Origin: Pteria penguin | Lineage: Eukaryota > Mollusca > Bivalvia > Pterioida > Pteriidae | Direction of reading: 5' to 3' | DNA length: 64,000 bases | Assembly: GCA_035048485.1 (NCBI GenBank) | Contig: CM068580.1 | Location: 61,810,983 to 61,874,982 of the forward strand | Shown here: piece by piece, positions 1-11,769 of the stretch | How the letters are laid out: each line of letters opens with the position of its first letter | How positions within the stretch are numbered: position 1 is the stretch's first letter | Position numbers and translations under genes: made by a program | Notes under the pieces: generated by a model | Told to the model about the DNA's origin: nothing | Database searches by the model: none | Seen by the model: the letters and a program-made list of their open reading frames with translations, nothing else

Positions 1-3000
1 TGCTGTTCTTGTAATTATACTTACTCCCCTCGGATTTCCTTTTAATGCTAATAGAGATGCGCCTTCTCAAGAAAGAGCTATAATTGTGGTAAGTACCAGA
101 CAATAACATCTGTACATGAGTAGATTCTATAGCCATAAACATGCATGCTATACATCCCAGCAGAGACACTAAAGTCATGGAAAATTGATCCTCTAAAATG
201 TGTCCTGGCTGGACACCATCTATTCCATGAAAAATTGATTTCATCCCAGAATCCATGAGTGTGACCATTTTGTCTATATAAAGTCTCATGAGTGAAATTT
301 TGGCCACATGATCATCATGTCATGTATCAAACAGCTGTGGCGGGCTTACTACTCATAATATACATGGACTATGTCCTGTAGATTTAATATTTCGGGCACA
401 TATTTTGAGTGTAAAGCTCCAAAAAGTGTTTATGTAACTGTTTTCAGCAAAAAAACTGGTCTTATGTAAACTAAAGATATTAACTGTATTTATTTAACAC
501 ATGGAAAATGTACCAAAACCTGACCTGAAAATGTCCTGGAATTCAGTCCCAAAATTTGTCATTTGTCCAAGAAGATATCCAAGAATAGTCCTGGAAAAAT
601 ATGGCATGTATGCATAAAGATTATTGAAAATTGATTTTCATGTAGTTTGATCCATTTTCACTTTGACTGGAGCTGGCTGAGCTCAGTCAGAAAGGTGCTT
701 AACTGATTACCCAAGGTTCTAGGTTTGAGTCAGTCAGTGAGTGTCTTAAGATGAGGCAGTAAAAACTGGCAGAAAAAAATGGCTGAGTTTCAATTTGATT
801 GAAGCTAGTATAGCTAGATAAGTACAGTCAAACTTCGATATCTCGAACACTGATATCTCGAATACCCGGGATATCTCGAAGTCGAACGTCGGTCCCGAAA
901 AAAATCCTTCATATTATGATTAAATTCACCCCGGATGTGTCGAACACTGATATGTCGAATACCATGCTTATCTCGAATACATTTTCAAGTCCCGAAGTTC
1001 TTATTTACCCGGTTTATCTCGAAGTTGGCTTCTTATTGACAATATTCCCCGCGGCGTTTATCCTAAATGACAGGTCGCTCGCGTGGTGTGATCAATTGAC
1101 CGTGTCGGTGAACAAAGCCGCAATAATTACATAATCGATCTCGTCCGTGCGTACCCTGTTATTTATACCAAATATTAATAAATGATGATAGCTTATTAAA
1201 CTCGACACAAAATTAGATAATTAACATTAACTGTAATTGATGCTTTTTCATACCTGCATTTTAAGAAATTTCTTTACACTGTTCATTAATTATTACTATT
1301 TCCAATCCATGTGTATGTCTATGTATTTTTATGCAAAGTAATAGTAGTTAAATCAAATTATGACGTGTGTTTTTATCTAGTCTTACGTGTTAGCCCGTCC
1401 TTGGTTTTAGGTATAGTATAAGACAGTTATATCCAGTATTGGATTTAAATTACGATGTTACTGAAAAGGAAACATGACGTTTTCAGTTTTGGAGTATATT
1501 CTCTATATATTCATAAAATATAAAAGGTATGATGAGATTTAGATTAATTATTTAGGAACAATACAATATGCACATCTTCATGCGTATTTATTGATAAATA
1601 CATGTATATCTCATACATCTACTATAATAATCACAAATGTCAAATGAAACTGCAATTTGGATATCTCGAACTACGGATATCTTGTAGTATTTTCCACGGT
1701 CCCTCCGACTTCGAGATAACGAGGTTTGACTGTAGTTTGTTGCACTTGTGACTGTAAGTTCCCAGGTTCGAGTCCTGCTGTCAGTGTTCTGACCTTCATA
1801 TATTTCATGCTCCCTTACAAATTTTGGTGGGAGTGTATACATGTAGTTGCTAGTATATCAATATCTATCTGTCCATTTGTCTGTCCGTCCGTCTGTCCAT
1901 TCATTTATCAGAATTTGATCATACTTCACACATTTGTCTATTGGAATATGGGCTTTCGAACAAAGGTCACTCAAAATTATTTTGAAAGGTAATAATCACT
2001 CCAACAATAAAATCTAAGATACTAAAAGGAGTTAATATTTTAGTGAGACAACAGACAGGGTCATACTTCTTACAAACATTTTAATCACTTGAGATATGGG
2101 CTTTCAGAAAAAGATCACTCACATCATTTATGAAAGGTCAAGGTCACTTAGCAATAAGAACTTAAAGTGCACCAAAAGATGAAAGAGGTTTATATATTGC
2201 TGAATTTTCGCCAGCATATCTTAATATATCATATTTAAGAGGCATGCAGCCCCAAAATTTATCCTCCCAGAGAGACTTTCCCAGCATTTAGTGTTCCCTC
2301 TCTGGTAGACTCATCCATTGGTGTAATGTAGTTCAGGGAGCATCCATCAATTTTACTTTTGTTTCTGTTATTTTCGACATTATTGACAAAGTATATCTTT
2401 GCATACAACATTGATGATAATTATATTTATAGCATACAGATAGGAATTTTTACGACATCAAAGGAAATTTGCGTTATGAAGATTCAGGAATCTGGTTGCT
2501 ACCGTTTGACTTCACTCGATGCAAACTCATGATGTCATCAAAGTTCTTGCAGAACTCCAAACCAGCTAAATGTGATGGTCCATATTGTGGAAAACCGTAC
2601 CTCATACCTGTAGCTCATCTCATAGATCCTAGGTAAGTACTTCTATACCTTCAGCATACCTGATAGAACCAGGTAAATATCATCAAAGCTCCTCCTCATC
2701 TTATAGAACCCAGGTAAATATCATCACAGCTCCTACTCATCTTAAAGGACCCAGGTAAATATCATCAAAGCTCCTCCTCATCTTATAGAACCCAAGTAAA
2801 TATCATCACAGCTCCTAATCATCTTAAAGGACCCAGGTAAATATCATCAAAGCTCCTCCTCATCTTATAGAACCCAGGTAAATATCATCAAAGCTCCTCC
2901 TCATCTTATAGAACCCAGGTAAATATCATCATAGTTCCTCCTCATCTCATAGAACCCAGGTAAATATCAAAGCTCCTCCTCTTCTTATAAAACCCAGGTA

Positions 3001-6000
3001 AATATCATCATAGCTCCTCCTCATCTTATAGAACCCAGGTAAATATCATCATAGCTCCTCCTCATCTTATAGAACCCAGGTAAATATCATCATAGCTCCT
3101 CCTCATTTTATAGAACCAGGTAAATATCATCATAGCTCCTCCTCATCTTATAGAACCCAGGTAAATATCATCATAGCTCCACCTCATCTTATAGAACCAG
3201 GTAAATATCATCATAGCTCCACCTCATCTTATAGAACCCAGGTAAATATCATCATAGCTCCACCTCATCTTATAGAACCCAAATAAATATCATCACAGCT
3301 CCTCCTCATTTTATAGAACCAGGTAAATATCATCACAGCTCCTCCTCATCTTATGGAACCCAGGTAAATATCATCATAGCTTCACCTCATCTTATAGAAC
3401 CCAGGTAAATATCATCATAGCTCCACCTCATCTTATAGAACCCAGGTAAATATCATTATAGCTCCTCCTCATCTTATAGAGCCCAGGTAAATATCATCAT
3501 AGCTCCACCTCATCTTATAGAAACAGGTAAATATCATCATAGCTCCTCCTCATCTTATAGAACCCAGGTAAATATCATCATAGCTCCACCTCATCTTATG
3601 GAACTCAGGTAAATATCATCATAGCTCCACCTCATCTTATGGAACTCAGGTAAATATCATCCTAGCTCCTCCTCATCTTATAGAACCCGGTAAATATCAT
3701 CATAGCTCCTCCTCATCTTATAGAACCCAGGTAAATATCATCATAGCTCTTCCCCATCTTATAGAACCAGGTAAATATCATCATAGCTCCACCTCATCTT
3801 ATAGAACCCAGGTAAATATCATCATAGCTCCTCCTCATCTTATAGAACCCAAATAAATATCATCATAGCTCCTCCTCATCTTATAGAACCCAGGTAAATA
3901 TCATCATAGCTCCACCTCATCTTATAGAACCAGGTAAATATCATCATAGCTCCACCTCATCTTATAGAACCCAGGTAAATATCATCATAGCTCCACCTCA
4001 TCTTATAGAACCCAAATAAATATCATCACAGCTCCTCCTCATTTTATAGAACCAGGTAAATATCATCGCAGCTCCTCCTCATCTTATGGAACCCAGGTAA
4101 ATATCATCATAGCTTCACCTCATCTTATAGAACCCAGGTAAATATCATCATAGCTCCACCTCATCTTATAGAACCCAGGTAAATATCATCATAACTCCTC
4201 CTCATCTTATAGAAACCAAATAAATATCATCACAGCTCCTCCTCATTTTATAGAACCAGGTAAATATCATCATAGCTCCTCCTCATCTTATAGACCCCAG
4301 GTAAATATCATCAAAGCTCCTCCTCAATTTATAGAACCAGGTAAATATCATCATAGCTCCTCCTCATGTTATAGAACCCAGGTAAATATCATCAAAGCTT
4401 CTCCTCATCTTATAGAACCAGGTAAATATCATCATAGTTCCTCCTCATCTTATAGAACCCAGGTAAATATCATTATAGCTCCTCCTCATCTTATAGAACC
4501 CAAGTAAATATCATCATAGCTCCTCCTCATCTTATAGAACCCAGGTAAATATCATCATAGCTTCACCTCATCTTATAGAACCGAGGTAAATATCATCATA
4601 GCTCCACCTCATCTAATAGAAACAGGTAAATATCATCATAGCTCCACCTCATCTTATAGAACCCAGGTAAATATCATCATAGCTCCACCTCATCTTATAG
4701 AACCAGGTAAATATCATCATAGCTCCACCTCATCTTATAGAACCCAGGTAAATATCATCATAGCTCCACCTCATCTTATAGAACCAGGTAAATATCATCA
4801 TAGCTTCACCTCATCTTATAGAACCCAGGTAAATATCATCATAGCTTCACCTCATCTTATAGAACCCAGGTAAATATCATCATAGCTCCTCCTTATCTTA
4901 TAGAACCCAAATAAATATCATCACAGCTCCTCCTCATTTTATAGAATCCAGGTAAACATCATCATAGCACTTTCTCATCTTATAGAACCCAGGTAAATAT
5001 CATCAAAGTGCTTCCTCATCGTAAGGAACTGAGGTAAATATCATAGCTCTTCCTCATCTTATGGAACCCAAACAAATTTCATCATTCCTCTTTCTTATCA
5101 TATAGAACCTAGGTAAATATTATCATACCTCTTCTTTGTAATACTTACCAAATAAAAATATCCTAATATGTGGCTTATGACACTGCTAAGAATTAATGTC
5201 AAAATCTCTGTCATTTGTTTTTAACAAAGAACCACGAAATGAGGCCTGATTCTCATTTCAGTTATTTTAATTTGTACCAGAAAATAAGTCATCTTTCAGA
5301 ACAATCATCAAATGTTTGTGTATATGTATTAGTTATTTGGAATTAAATAATTTAAGTTTTCGCCTTCATTTTATGGCACAAGTCCCAAATAACTTTAAAT
5401 TTACATTATTACTGACAATGAACTTTACAGAAAATGAAGTGTATGTAACATTTACAGCGGTCTTTTTTAACAATTCTTCAATGTGATATTTCAGACAAAC
5501 ATTTTGGTATGATACTCCAAAAGCATTTACTAAGTCCAAAATAAAGCTGAAGCTGACAAGAAAACACAGTGTACTGCCAGATGTTGTACGATTTACATTT
5601 GAATTAGAAGGTAAAATTAATATTGGTTTAACTATAATGTCTTATACACCCAGCAAGCAAAATTGTAAGAAGTCAACTGATTTCACTGTGTCTGTCTATT
5701 TGTCTGTCTGTCCTTAGTCAGCATGTTTCCTAACTGTAACTTTTGCTCTTCAACTTAGAATCAAGATATTTTCATGCGTAGGAAATCTATGATCCAAGGA
5801 TGATTCCTATTGTTTTAAAACCATACGATCAAAGGTCACAAATCATAGTCCTTTTAAAACATTGCTTGACTTAACTTGATTGTTTCCATCTTAGAATCAT
5901 AAACTTTTAATCTAGGACATGACAATTGTTACACCTTGACATAAGGTTTTGTCATGATCTTGATCTATGAGTGTCATGGTCTTGACCCAAGATTATATCG

Positions 6001-8731
6001 TCAAGGTCACCATGAGCCTATGGCCAAATTGATTCTTGTTTGACTGTGATGCCAGGGGGTGTGAGGGCAGAAGTATAAAAATATGTTTACAGATAAACTA
6101 TTTCTATGTTGCCTCAAAACATATTGACACATGGGTATAATTTTGTGCCATCTGTTGATATGTTTGCCACACCTCTGGGTATGATACATGCATCTTGAGA
6201 GGCATCATGTTTTTCTATAGTCTTTTTTGCATATACATGTATGTGGAACAATATACATATAGGGACAACATGACAGAAAATCACTGAATAAATGCCTTTA
6301 AGGTGCTTTAGAAATAAACTTTCCATCCTGACAGATAGTTTCCGGCTTAACTGAAACAAATGCTAACAAATGTGTGTAGATATGCATGGAAAGGAAACTG
6401 TTGTCATTTAAAATCGTATGAGATGAACTTGACTCTTGAAAAATTAATATGATGTCAATCAAAACATACAGCAGTATTCACAAAGTGTTCTGAAATTTGC
6501 ACTTTCACCTTTTATTTTATAGGACAAGATCACATGAGCTTGTACATTAGGCCCATAGAAGGTCATGAACTTGTTCAGTGGTCCCTGACTCGTGGGACAC
6601 CAGTACCATCAAGTAGTGGTGCCTCTCTGAATGAAACAGTGTATTGGGTTTATTATTCATATGGAGAGAAGCCTGATAGTCCGTGGGAATTTTATTTGGA
6701 TTTTAAGGTAAAGATATAGGTCTTAAATAGTAATGTTATAACATTATCGTTTTTCTAATGATAATGAGCAATAAAAAAGGATTGTTACACACTTTTGATG
6801 TGTGCATTTAGAGCAGTTAGCATCTATAAAATCACTTTTTCTTTGTAAACTGATAATTGATAGAAGTATTGTATAATCATTGATTAATTACCTTGTTGCT
6901 GTGAAGACACCATTTCATGGAGAAATCTGAGTGCTGATGTATTCACCCCATGCATTAGTACTAATACTGATGATTCTTTCCTTATATATCGGCAATTCAC
7001 CAATTCTAATACTTGTTTAATTTCAAATTCCTTTACAATAATAAAGTGATTTTCGTATGCATTTGAACTGTGAAATGAAACTTTAAGACATGCATTGAAT
7101 TTTGAAACAAATAGTTACAGTCAAACCTGCTTTAAAGACCACCTATATCAAGCAATCACCTGTCTTTAAAAACCACCCTCCTCTTTTTCTTACTACACAA
7201 AATACAAAATCAACTTGTATTAAGAGGACATCTGCTGTAAGTGACCACTTTTTCTTCTTCCCTTTAGTATATATGCCCAAAGCTTTTACTATAAACCAAA
7301 ATTGAAACATAAAACTAACAGCCATAAAGAACATATGGGATATGTGCATGAATATTATTCATCTTGTTGTATTTAATGAGTTGGTGTGTTACGTTGCTTT
7401 CACCAATTTTTCAGTTATATCGCGACATGGAAGCAGGTGGTAATTAACCGCTTAAACATAGTGGTGCAATCTGGGAATCAAACCTGGATCATTGGGACTG
7501 CAAGCCAAGCACTTAAATAAATGAGCATCAAAAATACAATTGATGTGTAACAAAAGTGATGTTGCATGTGTAATGATTCAAATTTATTTTTTCCGATTTA
7601 AGTTTTTAATTTTTGTAGCTTCGGAAAAAAAATTAGTATAGTAACTGTTTTAAATAGTAAACTTTTGATAAAGCTGCAAGAGATTACCAAATGTTTGTTT
7701 GCAGTGGTTTATTTGAAACATTAATTGTTGTATTCTCAAGTAAAATGTAAAGTTTTGACAAATCTTTCTTTGAAATAACTGACAGGATGCAAATTCTTCA
7801 CTATATCTGCAAATTTTCAATGAAGTAACAAATGGGAATATGCTAATTCTAAAGATTGTAATGATGAAGTTTGGGAACATTAAGAATGGAATGGGGTGAT
7901 ACCACACTGGTTTACGTTAAATGATATGATATTTTTATTAATACAATAACTAGGATAAAAATCATTTTAAAATCAATTTGTGAAGTAAAACAATTCCAAA
8001 CACGTAAAAGTTTGATTCCCCCCCATAACGACATTTCATCTGTAATAGCATTGAAATATATACAGGTACATGCAATAATTTCAGAAACAGTATTTCATTG
8101 TGTGTACCACTGTCCAACTTCAGTAATGCCAAGGGAGTTATTAGTATAAAAAGTGTGCAGTTTATTCTTCCACAAAATTAAATGTAACATATAGGGAAAT
8201 TTTCATCATGAGATAAACATATATATTTATGAAATATAAGAAGACGTCTGAAGCCGTGAAGGGAAGAAGGAATTAAATGAGTAACAAGAAACATTCAATG
8301 TCTACTAAGTTTTGGCCACTTGGCCTTGATCAAGTGGAAACAATTAAAAACAAAATCTCAAGTTTGAGAGATTTTGTTATTTTTGGTTTCCACTGGATAA
8401 AGGCCAAGTGGCTGAAACTTTGTGGACCCTGAGTGTTTCTTGTTGCTTATTTATATTTTTATGATTTGTGTATTACATCTGTATTGTTAATGTAAGCCTT
8501 TGGTATCTTCTACCACATTTTGCATGCAATGATTATTGAGTTCTTTAGTCTATATTAAAGGTTTCCAAAGGACAAGATCTAAACAGTCCCATGTTTGACC
8601 TTGTGGTACCAACACACCATCTCCATGGTAATGATCAGATTACACCAAAAATCAAAGAGTTTGTGGCAAGCTTACCAGAATATGTGGTGCCATCTGCTTG
8701 GTCCAGCACCTTTAACTGGTTTATCTACTAA
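1..8731 (+). CDS. ERMP1: ERMP1-like ER metallopeptidase, C-terminal five exons (partial, 5' end outside window)
   Basis: Five exons splice in phase: 2-88, 2433-2632, 5495-5610, 6523-6707 and 8561-8731 (stop TAA 8729-8731). They give 252 residues, the C-terminal part of a protein that is about 900 residues in vertebrates. The first exon ends a hydrophobic helix followed by TPLGFPFNANRD. Later landmarks are FYDIKGNLRYEDSGIW, CGKPYLIPVAHLIDPR, GQDHMSLYIRPIEGHELVQW and the end LPEYVVPSAWSSTFNWFIY. Order and spacing match the lumenal C-terminal domain of ERMP1 (Felix-ina), an M28-family zinc peptidase of the ER membrane. The catalytic M28 domain and most membrane helices lie upstream of the window, so activity cannot be judged here. 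Introns are 2344, 2862, 912 and 1853 bp, all GT-AG. The second carries a very long minisatellite starting at its donor. Identification was by eye from remembered family motifs. Confidence 0.93.
89..2432 (+). other. ERMP1 intron with dispersed repeats
   Basis: No exon is seen between the donor at 89 and the acceptor at 2431-2432. The intron holds a tRNA-like stretch near 670-755 (GGTTTGAGTCA resembles a polymerase III B box), a 908 bp inverted-repeat element at 825-1732, a further B-box-like GGTTCGAGTCC near 1764, and a (TCTG)/(TCCG)-rich dispersed repeat around 1860-2160 of the kind common in bivalve introns. Confidence 0.6.
825..1732. mobile_element. Non-autonomous pogo/Tigger-like DNA element
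   Basis: The left end reads CAGTCAAACTTCGATATCTC. The right end, read on the minus strand, is CAGTCAAACCTCGTTATCTC. A TA dinucleotide flanks each side (823-824 and 1733-1734), the target duplication used by the Tc1/mariner/pogo superfamily. The interior repeats variants of 'gatatctcgaa' but has no transposase reading frame. A 72-codon stretch at 916-1134 is not recognisable. The CAGT start and TA target site fit pogo-type transposons; that assignment is inference. Confidence 0.75.
2640..5140 (+). repeat. 41 bp minisatellite built from an ERMP1 splice-donor junction (about 60 copies)
   Basis: About 2.5 kb of head-to-tail units of roughly 41 bp (37-42 with indels) begins just inside the intron after the exon ending at 2632. 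Each unit contains CTCATCTTATAGAACCCAG followed by GTAAATATCATC. The genuine exon end and donor read CTCATCTCATAGATCCTAG then GTAAGTAC. The unit is therefore a copy of the exon 3' end plus its donor, amplified into the intron. Units near the start (2640-2960) and end (4960-5140) are more diverged, as expected for array edges. Most units carry a good donor-like CAG/GTAAAT. Confidence 0.95.
7395..7515 (-). repeat. tRNA-like SINE remnant
   Basis: Read on the minus strand this gives GGTTTGATTCCCAGATTGC, a polymerase III B-box-like motif, preceded by a degenerate tRNA-like arm. No tail or flanking duplication is visible, so it is an old fragment rather than a tRNA gene. Confidence 0.4.
8283..8444. 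repeat. Long near-perfect palindrome in the last ERMP1 intron
   Basis: The left arm (TAACAAGAAACATTCAATG, then AAGTTTTGGCCACTTGGCC, then TGGAAAC) is matched inverted by the right arm (GTTTCCA, then GGCCAAGTGGCTGAAACTT, then GAGTGTTTCTTGTT). The loop centre AAAATCTCAAGTTTGAGAGATTTT is itself palindromic. It can form a hairpin of about 75 bp per arm and looks like a short foldback or MITE-type element. Confidence 0.8.
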
Positions 8732-10318
8732 TACCAATACCTGCTACATAAATCTGTTGTAATTAAAAGACCCAGCAACTTACAGAACTAATGAGAGCAG
8801 TGCTTCTTTCAAAAACAAGTAACTGCAATTTACATCACTCTGAAATTCAGCACTTGCAATTTTCATCTCTTTTGTGACCAACATCTGCAGTTTACATCTC
8901 TTTTAAGATTGACATTTTTAAAATATCTTTTGATTCCCACTTGTACATCACAAACTAGATGTTTTTTTTCAATTTGTTGTTTTGATTTAATATTGTTATC
9001 GTACATGATTAAACAATATTGTTTTACTGTTCATGGCGTTGATAGATTTTTTATCCTTTGAATCAAAATAATTGTATTTTAAGTCTTTGTTTTCTCCTGA
9101 CAGTATTAAAGTAGATTGCTCACAGATTTGATACTATTTATAGCATGTGTACTTCTTTGCACCGCCTTAAGCAAAATTGTCATAAAATCACCTATTTTGA
9201 TTGGATTAAGCATGTCATCATGGTTACTGTGTATTTTACATAAATGCCTTGGCATTTTATGTGTTCTTTCTGTTATATTGTAATCTAAGCTTAATCGTTA
9301 ACAACCTCATGTCTTATCAAAAAACACTCTCCATATGAAATTTTGATAAGAAATTACGGTAGTGACTAAAGGTGGTGTAAATCTGTTACAATGTCACCTA
9401 GTGGGGTTGTACAGAATGAAACAGGGTCAATAAACACACCAGGTGAGGCAAAGCTCGGTATTAGATTTACTGACCCTGTATCATCCCATACAATCCCGCT
9501 TGGTCACTGTGTAACTAGTAATACAATGTATATGGTATGCATTTTCTAGACAGTTCAGACTATCTTTAAGATTTTTTGTTGAAACAAAATCATTTCTTTA
9601 AAAAAAATTTTCTAAAACGACAATCAACTAATATCAAGAGTAAACTTTTTAGAATTTAAGTAATTTTAAACTGTCTGCATTTATTACTGTTAATACAAGG
9701 TCAGAGGGAAAATGGTCTAATTTCATTTTATTACATATACATATGTTTGTTTTCTGTGAGTCCTCTTGAAGCATGCTGACTTTTTTTTAATGTTTTTAAT
9801 ATACTAGGAGAAGGTAACTTTTAGGTAATTTTGTAACATTAAAAAATATTAACGTTTATGGATTTTTTATGTTTTTTTTTTTCTTTTATACTGGTGATTT
9901 TACCTGTTTGAATAAAATGTTGAAGAAAAAATATTGTAAAATGTTAGTCATTATATTAGTAGATTAATAGTAATTGAAATATCTTACAATATTGAATCAT
10001 AATTGTGTATAAAATTTGCATGGCAAATTTTTCACCTTTAATGGATTGTCATTAGAAATATTTTTCAATGTTTAGTCAATAATATTGATGATTATGTGTT
10101 GCAATGCACCAGTTTTTATGTTTTATTTCACCTTTTATTAGTGCCATCATTTCCTTAGTTGGAACTACTATACATGTTTCTATGCAAATTAATGTTATAC
10201 ATACAGGTATACAATGTATATTGAGATTTATAGTGTTTTTGGATTTCTATTATTATTTTTTGATTTTAACTGTGATTTTTACTTCTGTTTTGAACATCAT
10301 GTTATTCTCCATTGTAAA
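8732..10318 (+). other. ERMP1 3' UTR and downstream intergenic sequence
   Basis: No coding sequence is seen. Possible polyadenylation signals are ATTAAA near 8762, AATAAA at 9429-9434 and AATAAA near 9910. Sequence alone cannot pick the one used. The region is AT-rich and contains one inverted-repeat element at 9385-9516. Confidence 0.5.
9385..9516. repeat. Small inverted-repeat element (MITE-like)
   Basis: The left arm GTTACAATGTCACCTAGTGG and following GGTTGTAC, then GAAACAGGGTCA, is matched inverted by the right arm TGACCCTGTATCATCCC, then ACAATCCC, then GGTCACTGTGTAAC. The arms are about 48 bp with a roughly 35 bp centre. No coding capacity. Confidence 0.7.
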
Positions 10319-10696
10319 GCCAATTCAACTTAATTAGTATATTAACATCCAGGGTCACCAAAAAATATGGGGCGGATGGGAGGATTTTATTTTTTAATTT
10401 TTATTTCCTAATAAGAATATATTGATGATAAAAGTATTTTGTCAACAGATAGGTATCATTTAATGCCCTTATTTCAAAAGATGGATGTCAAGCTATGTTG
10501 TTTTTCATACACGGGTTCCATGTTAGGCTTTTATTTCATTTCTAATCCGGAAATGAAATAGAAAGTATAAATTCGGAATCCAACAGGAAAAATTTTCAGA
10601 AATAGTAAATTTTGCCAAGATAAAAAAAAAAATCGGGGAGGACCGATTTTCGAGGGGCGGGTGGAGATGATAATCTATCAATTAAGTTGAATGGGC
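10319..10696. mobile_element. Inverted-repeat element of about 380 bp
   Basis: The left end GCCAATTCAACTTAATTAGT and the inverted right end GCCCATTCAACTTAATTGAT match over about 25 bp. The interior has a palindromic patch around 'ttatttcatttctaatccggaaatgaaatag' (written here only as its centre, ATTTCATTTC/GAAATGAAAT). No transposase is present. Confidence 0.65.
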
Positions 10697-11248
10697 CTAA
10701 ATGTCCTTAATTAGATAGGTGAGATTAAACTTTTTTCTTTTTGTTTTTTAGAGTAATATATATTTAAGTGCATTAGACCAATCATAATCAAGAAGTATAT
10801 TTCTTTTCTTTTATTTTCTATTTTATGTAGATAGGAAAAGAATTGTGTGTTTCCAGTTTGGTCATTTTATGATCTTTTGCTGTTATATACAAAACTTCTT
10901 CACAACTCATTTGAACAAAATTTACTTCTATTGTGTCACCAGTAAGATTTGTTTGTGGCATGAGGTACTAAGTGAATATGAAGGTGAAGGTCAGTGCTCA
11001 TTCTCAGGGGTCTTTCACTTGGTGTTCACAGACCATATTGTAATTGTTTGATGTTTAAAGTGTTGATTGTTTAATGTGTATTTTTAACATGTATACATTC
11101 CAGCTCAATTTACTACATGTATTGATAAATTTCTATGTTACAGTATAAAATCATATGTAAACAGGGTACTAGTTTTTCTTTAAAAATACATGTATATTTA
11201 ATTTGTAGTTTAGAAATTCAACAATAAGATATATGTAGGTTTCAAGTA

Positions 11249-11345
11249 CAGTCAAACTTCAGTATCTCAAAGCCTGAAAGCACTGTGGAAAATACTTCAA
11301 GCTATCAATAGTTCAAAGTCCGAAATTTTACTTCATGGACTAAAA
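11249..11345 (+). mobile_element. Degenerate left end of a pogo-like element
   Basis: TACAGTCAAACTTCAGTATC followed by 'tcaaagcctgaaag' resembles the left end of the element at 825-1732. No matching right end was found, so it is a truncated or diverged copy. Confidence 0.4.
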
Positions 11346-11769
11346 TTGAGAACTTGTGACCATCGGTTAATATGTGTACTTAATCTCATATCAGTTATAA
11401 ATTTTATCAATAACACATTGAGAAAATGTATCGGTACTCCAAAGATGTAAAAAGTCATGTAAGGACTTCATATTTTATTCATCAAAGACTATAGAAACAT
11501 TTGCTGTACAGTTTCTGAAAACTCAGGGCTGCCTCAGATACAAATCGAGTTACTATTTCTCGCATAACGTGCGTGTACATGTAGACAAATTGAAAATTAA
11601 ACTTAATGAACAATGTAAAGAAAGAATATACAACACTAATTACAGTTCAAAGTACAACACAAATTAATATTGCTGCTTACAATTGTAGACAAATGTTATA
11701 CTGGTATTATATAAAACAGTTTGCATTTATAATCAGTGGGGATAATCTATTATAATTAGTATACAGTGA

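Larger units (their letters stand above)
5141..8560 (+). other. Remaining ERMP1 introns
   Basis: Apart from exons at 5495-5610 and 6523-6707 the sequence is intronic. A TGTC-rich dispersed repeat lies near 5690-6020. A one-ended fragment beginning ACAGTCAAACCTGCTTTAAA lies at 7117-7245. A minus-strand tRNA-like remnant lies at 7395-7515. A long palindrome lies at 8283-8444. Open stretches such as 6114-6359 (-), 7102-7305 (+) and 7650-7907 (-) have no recognisable protein. Confidence 0.6.
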
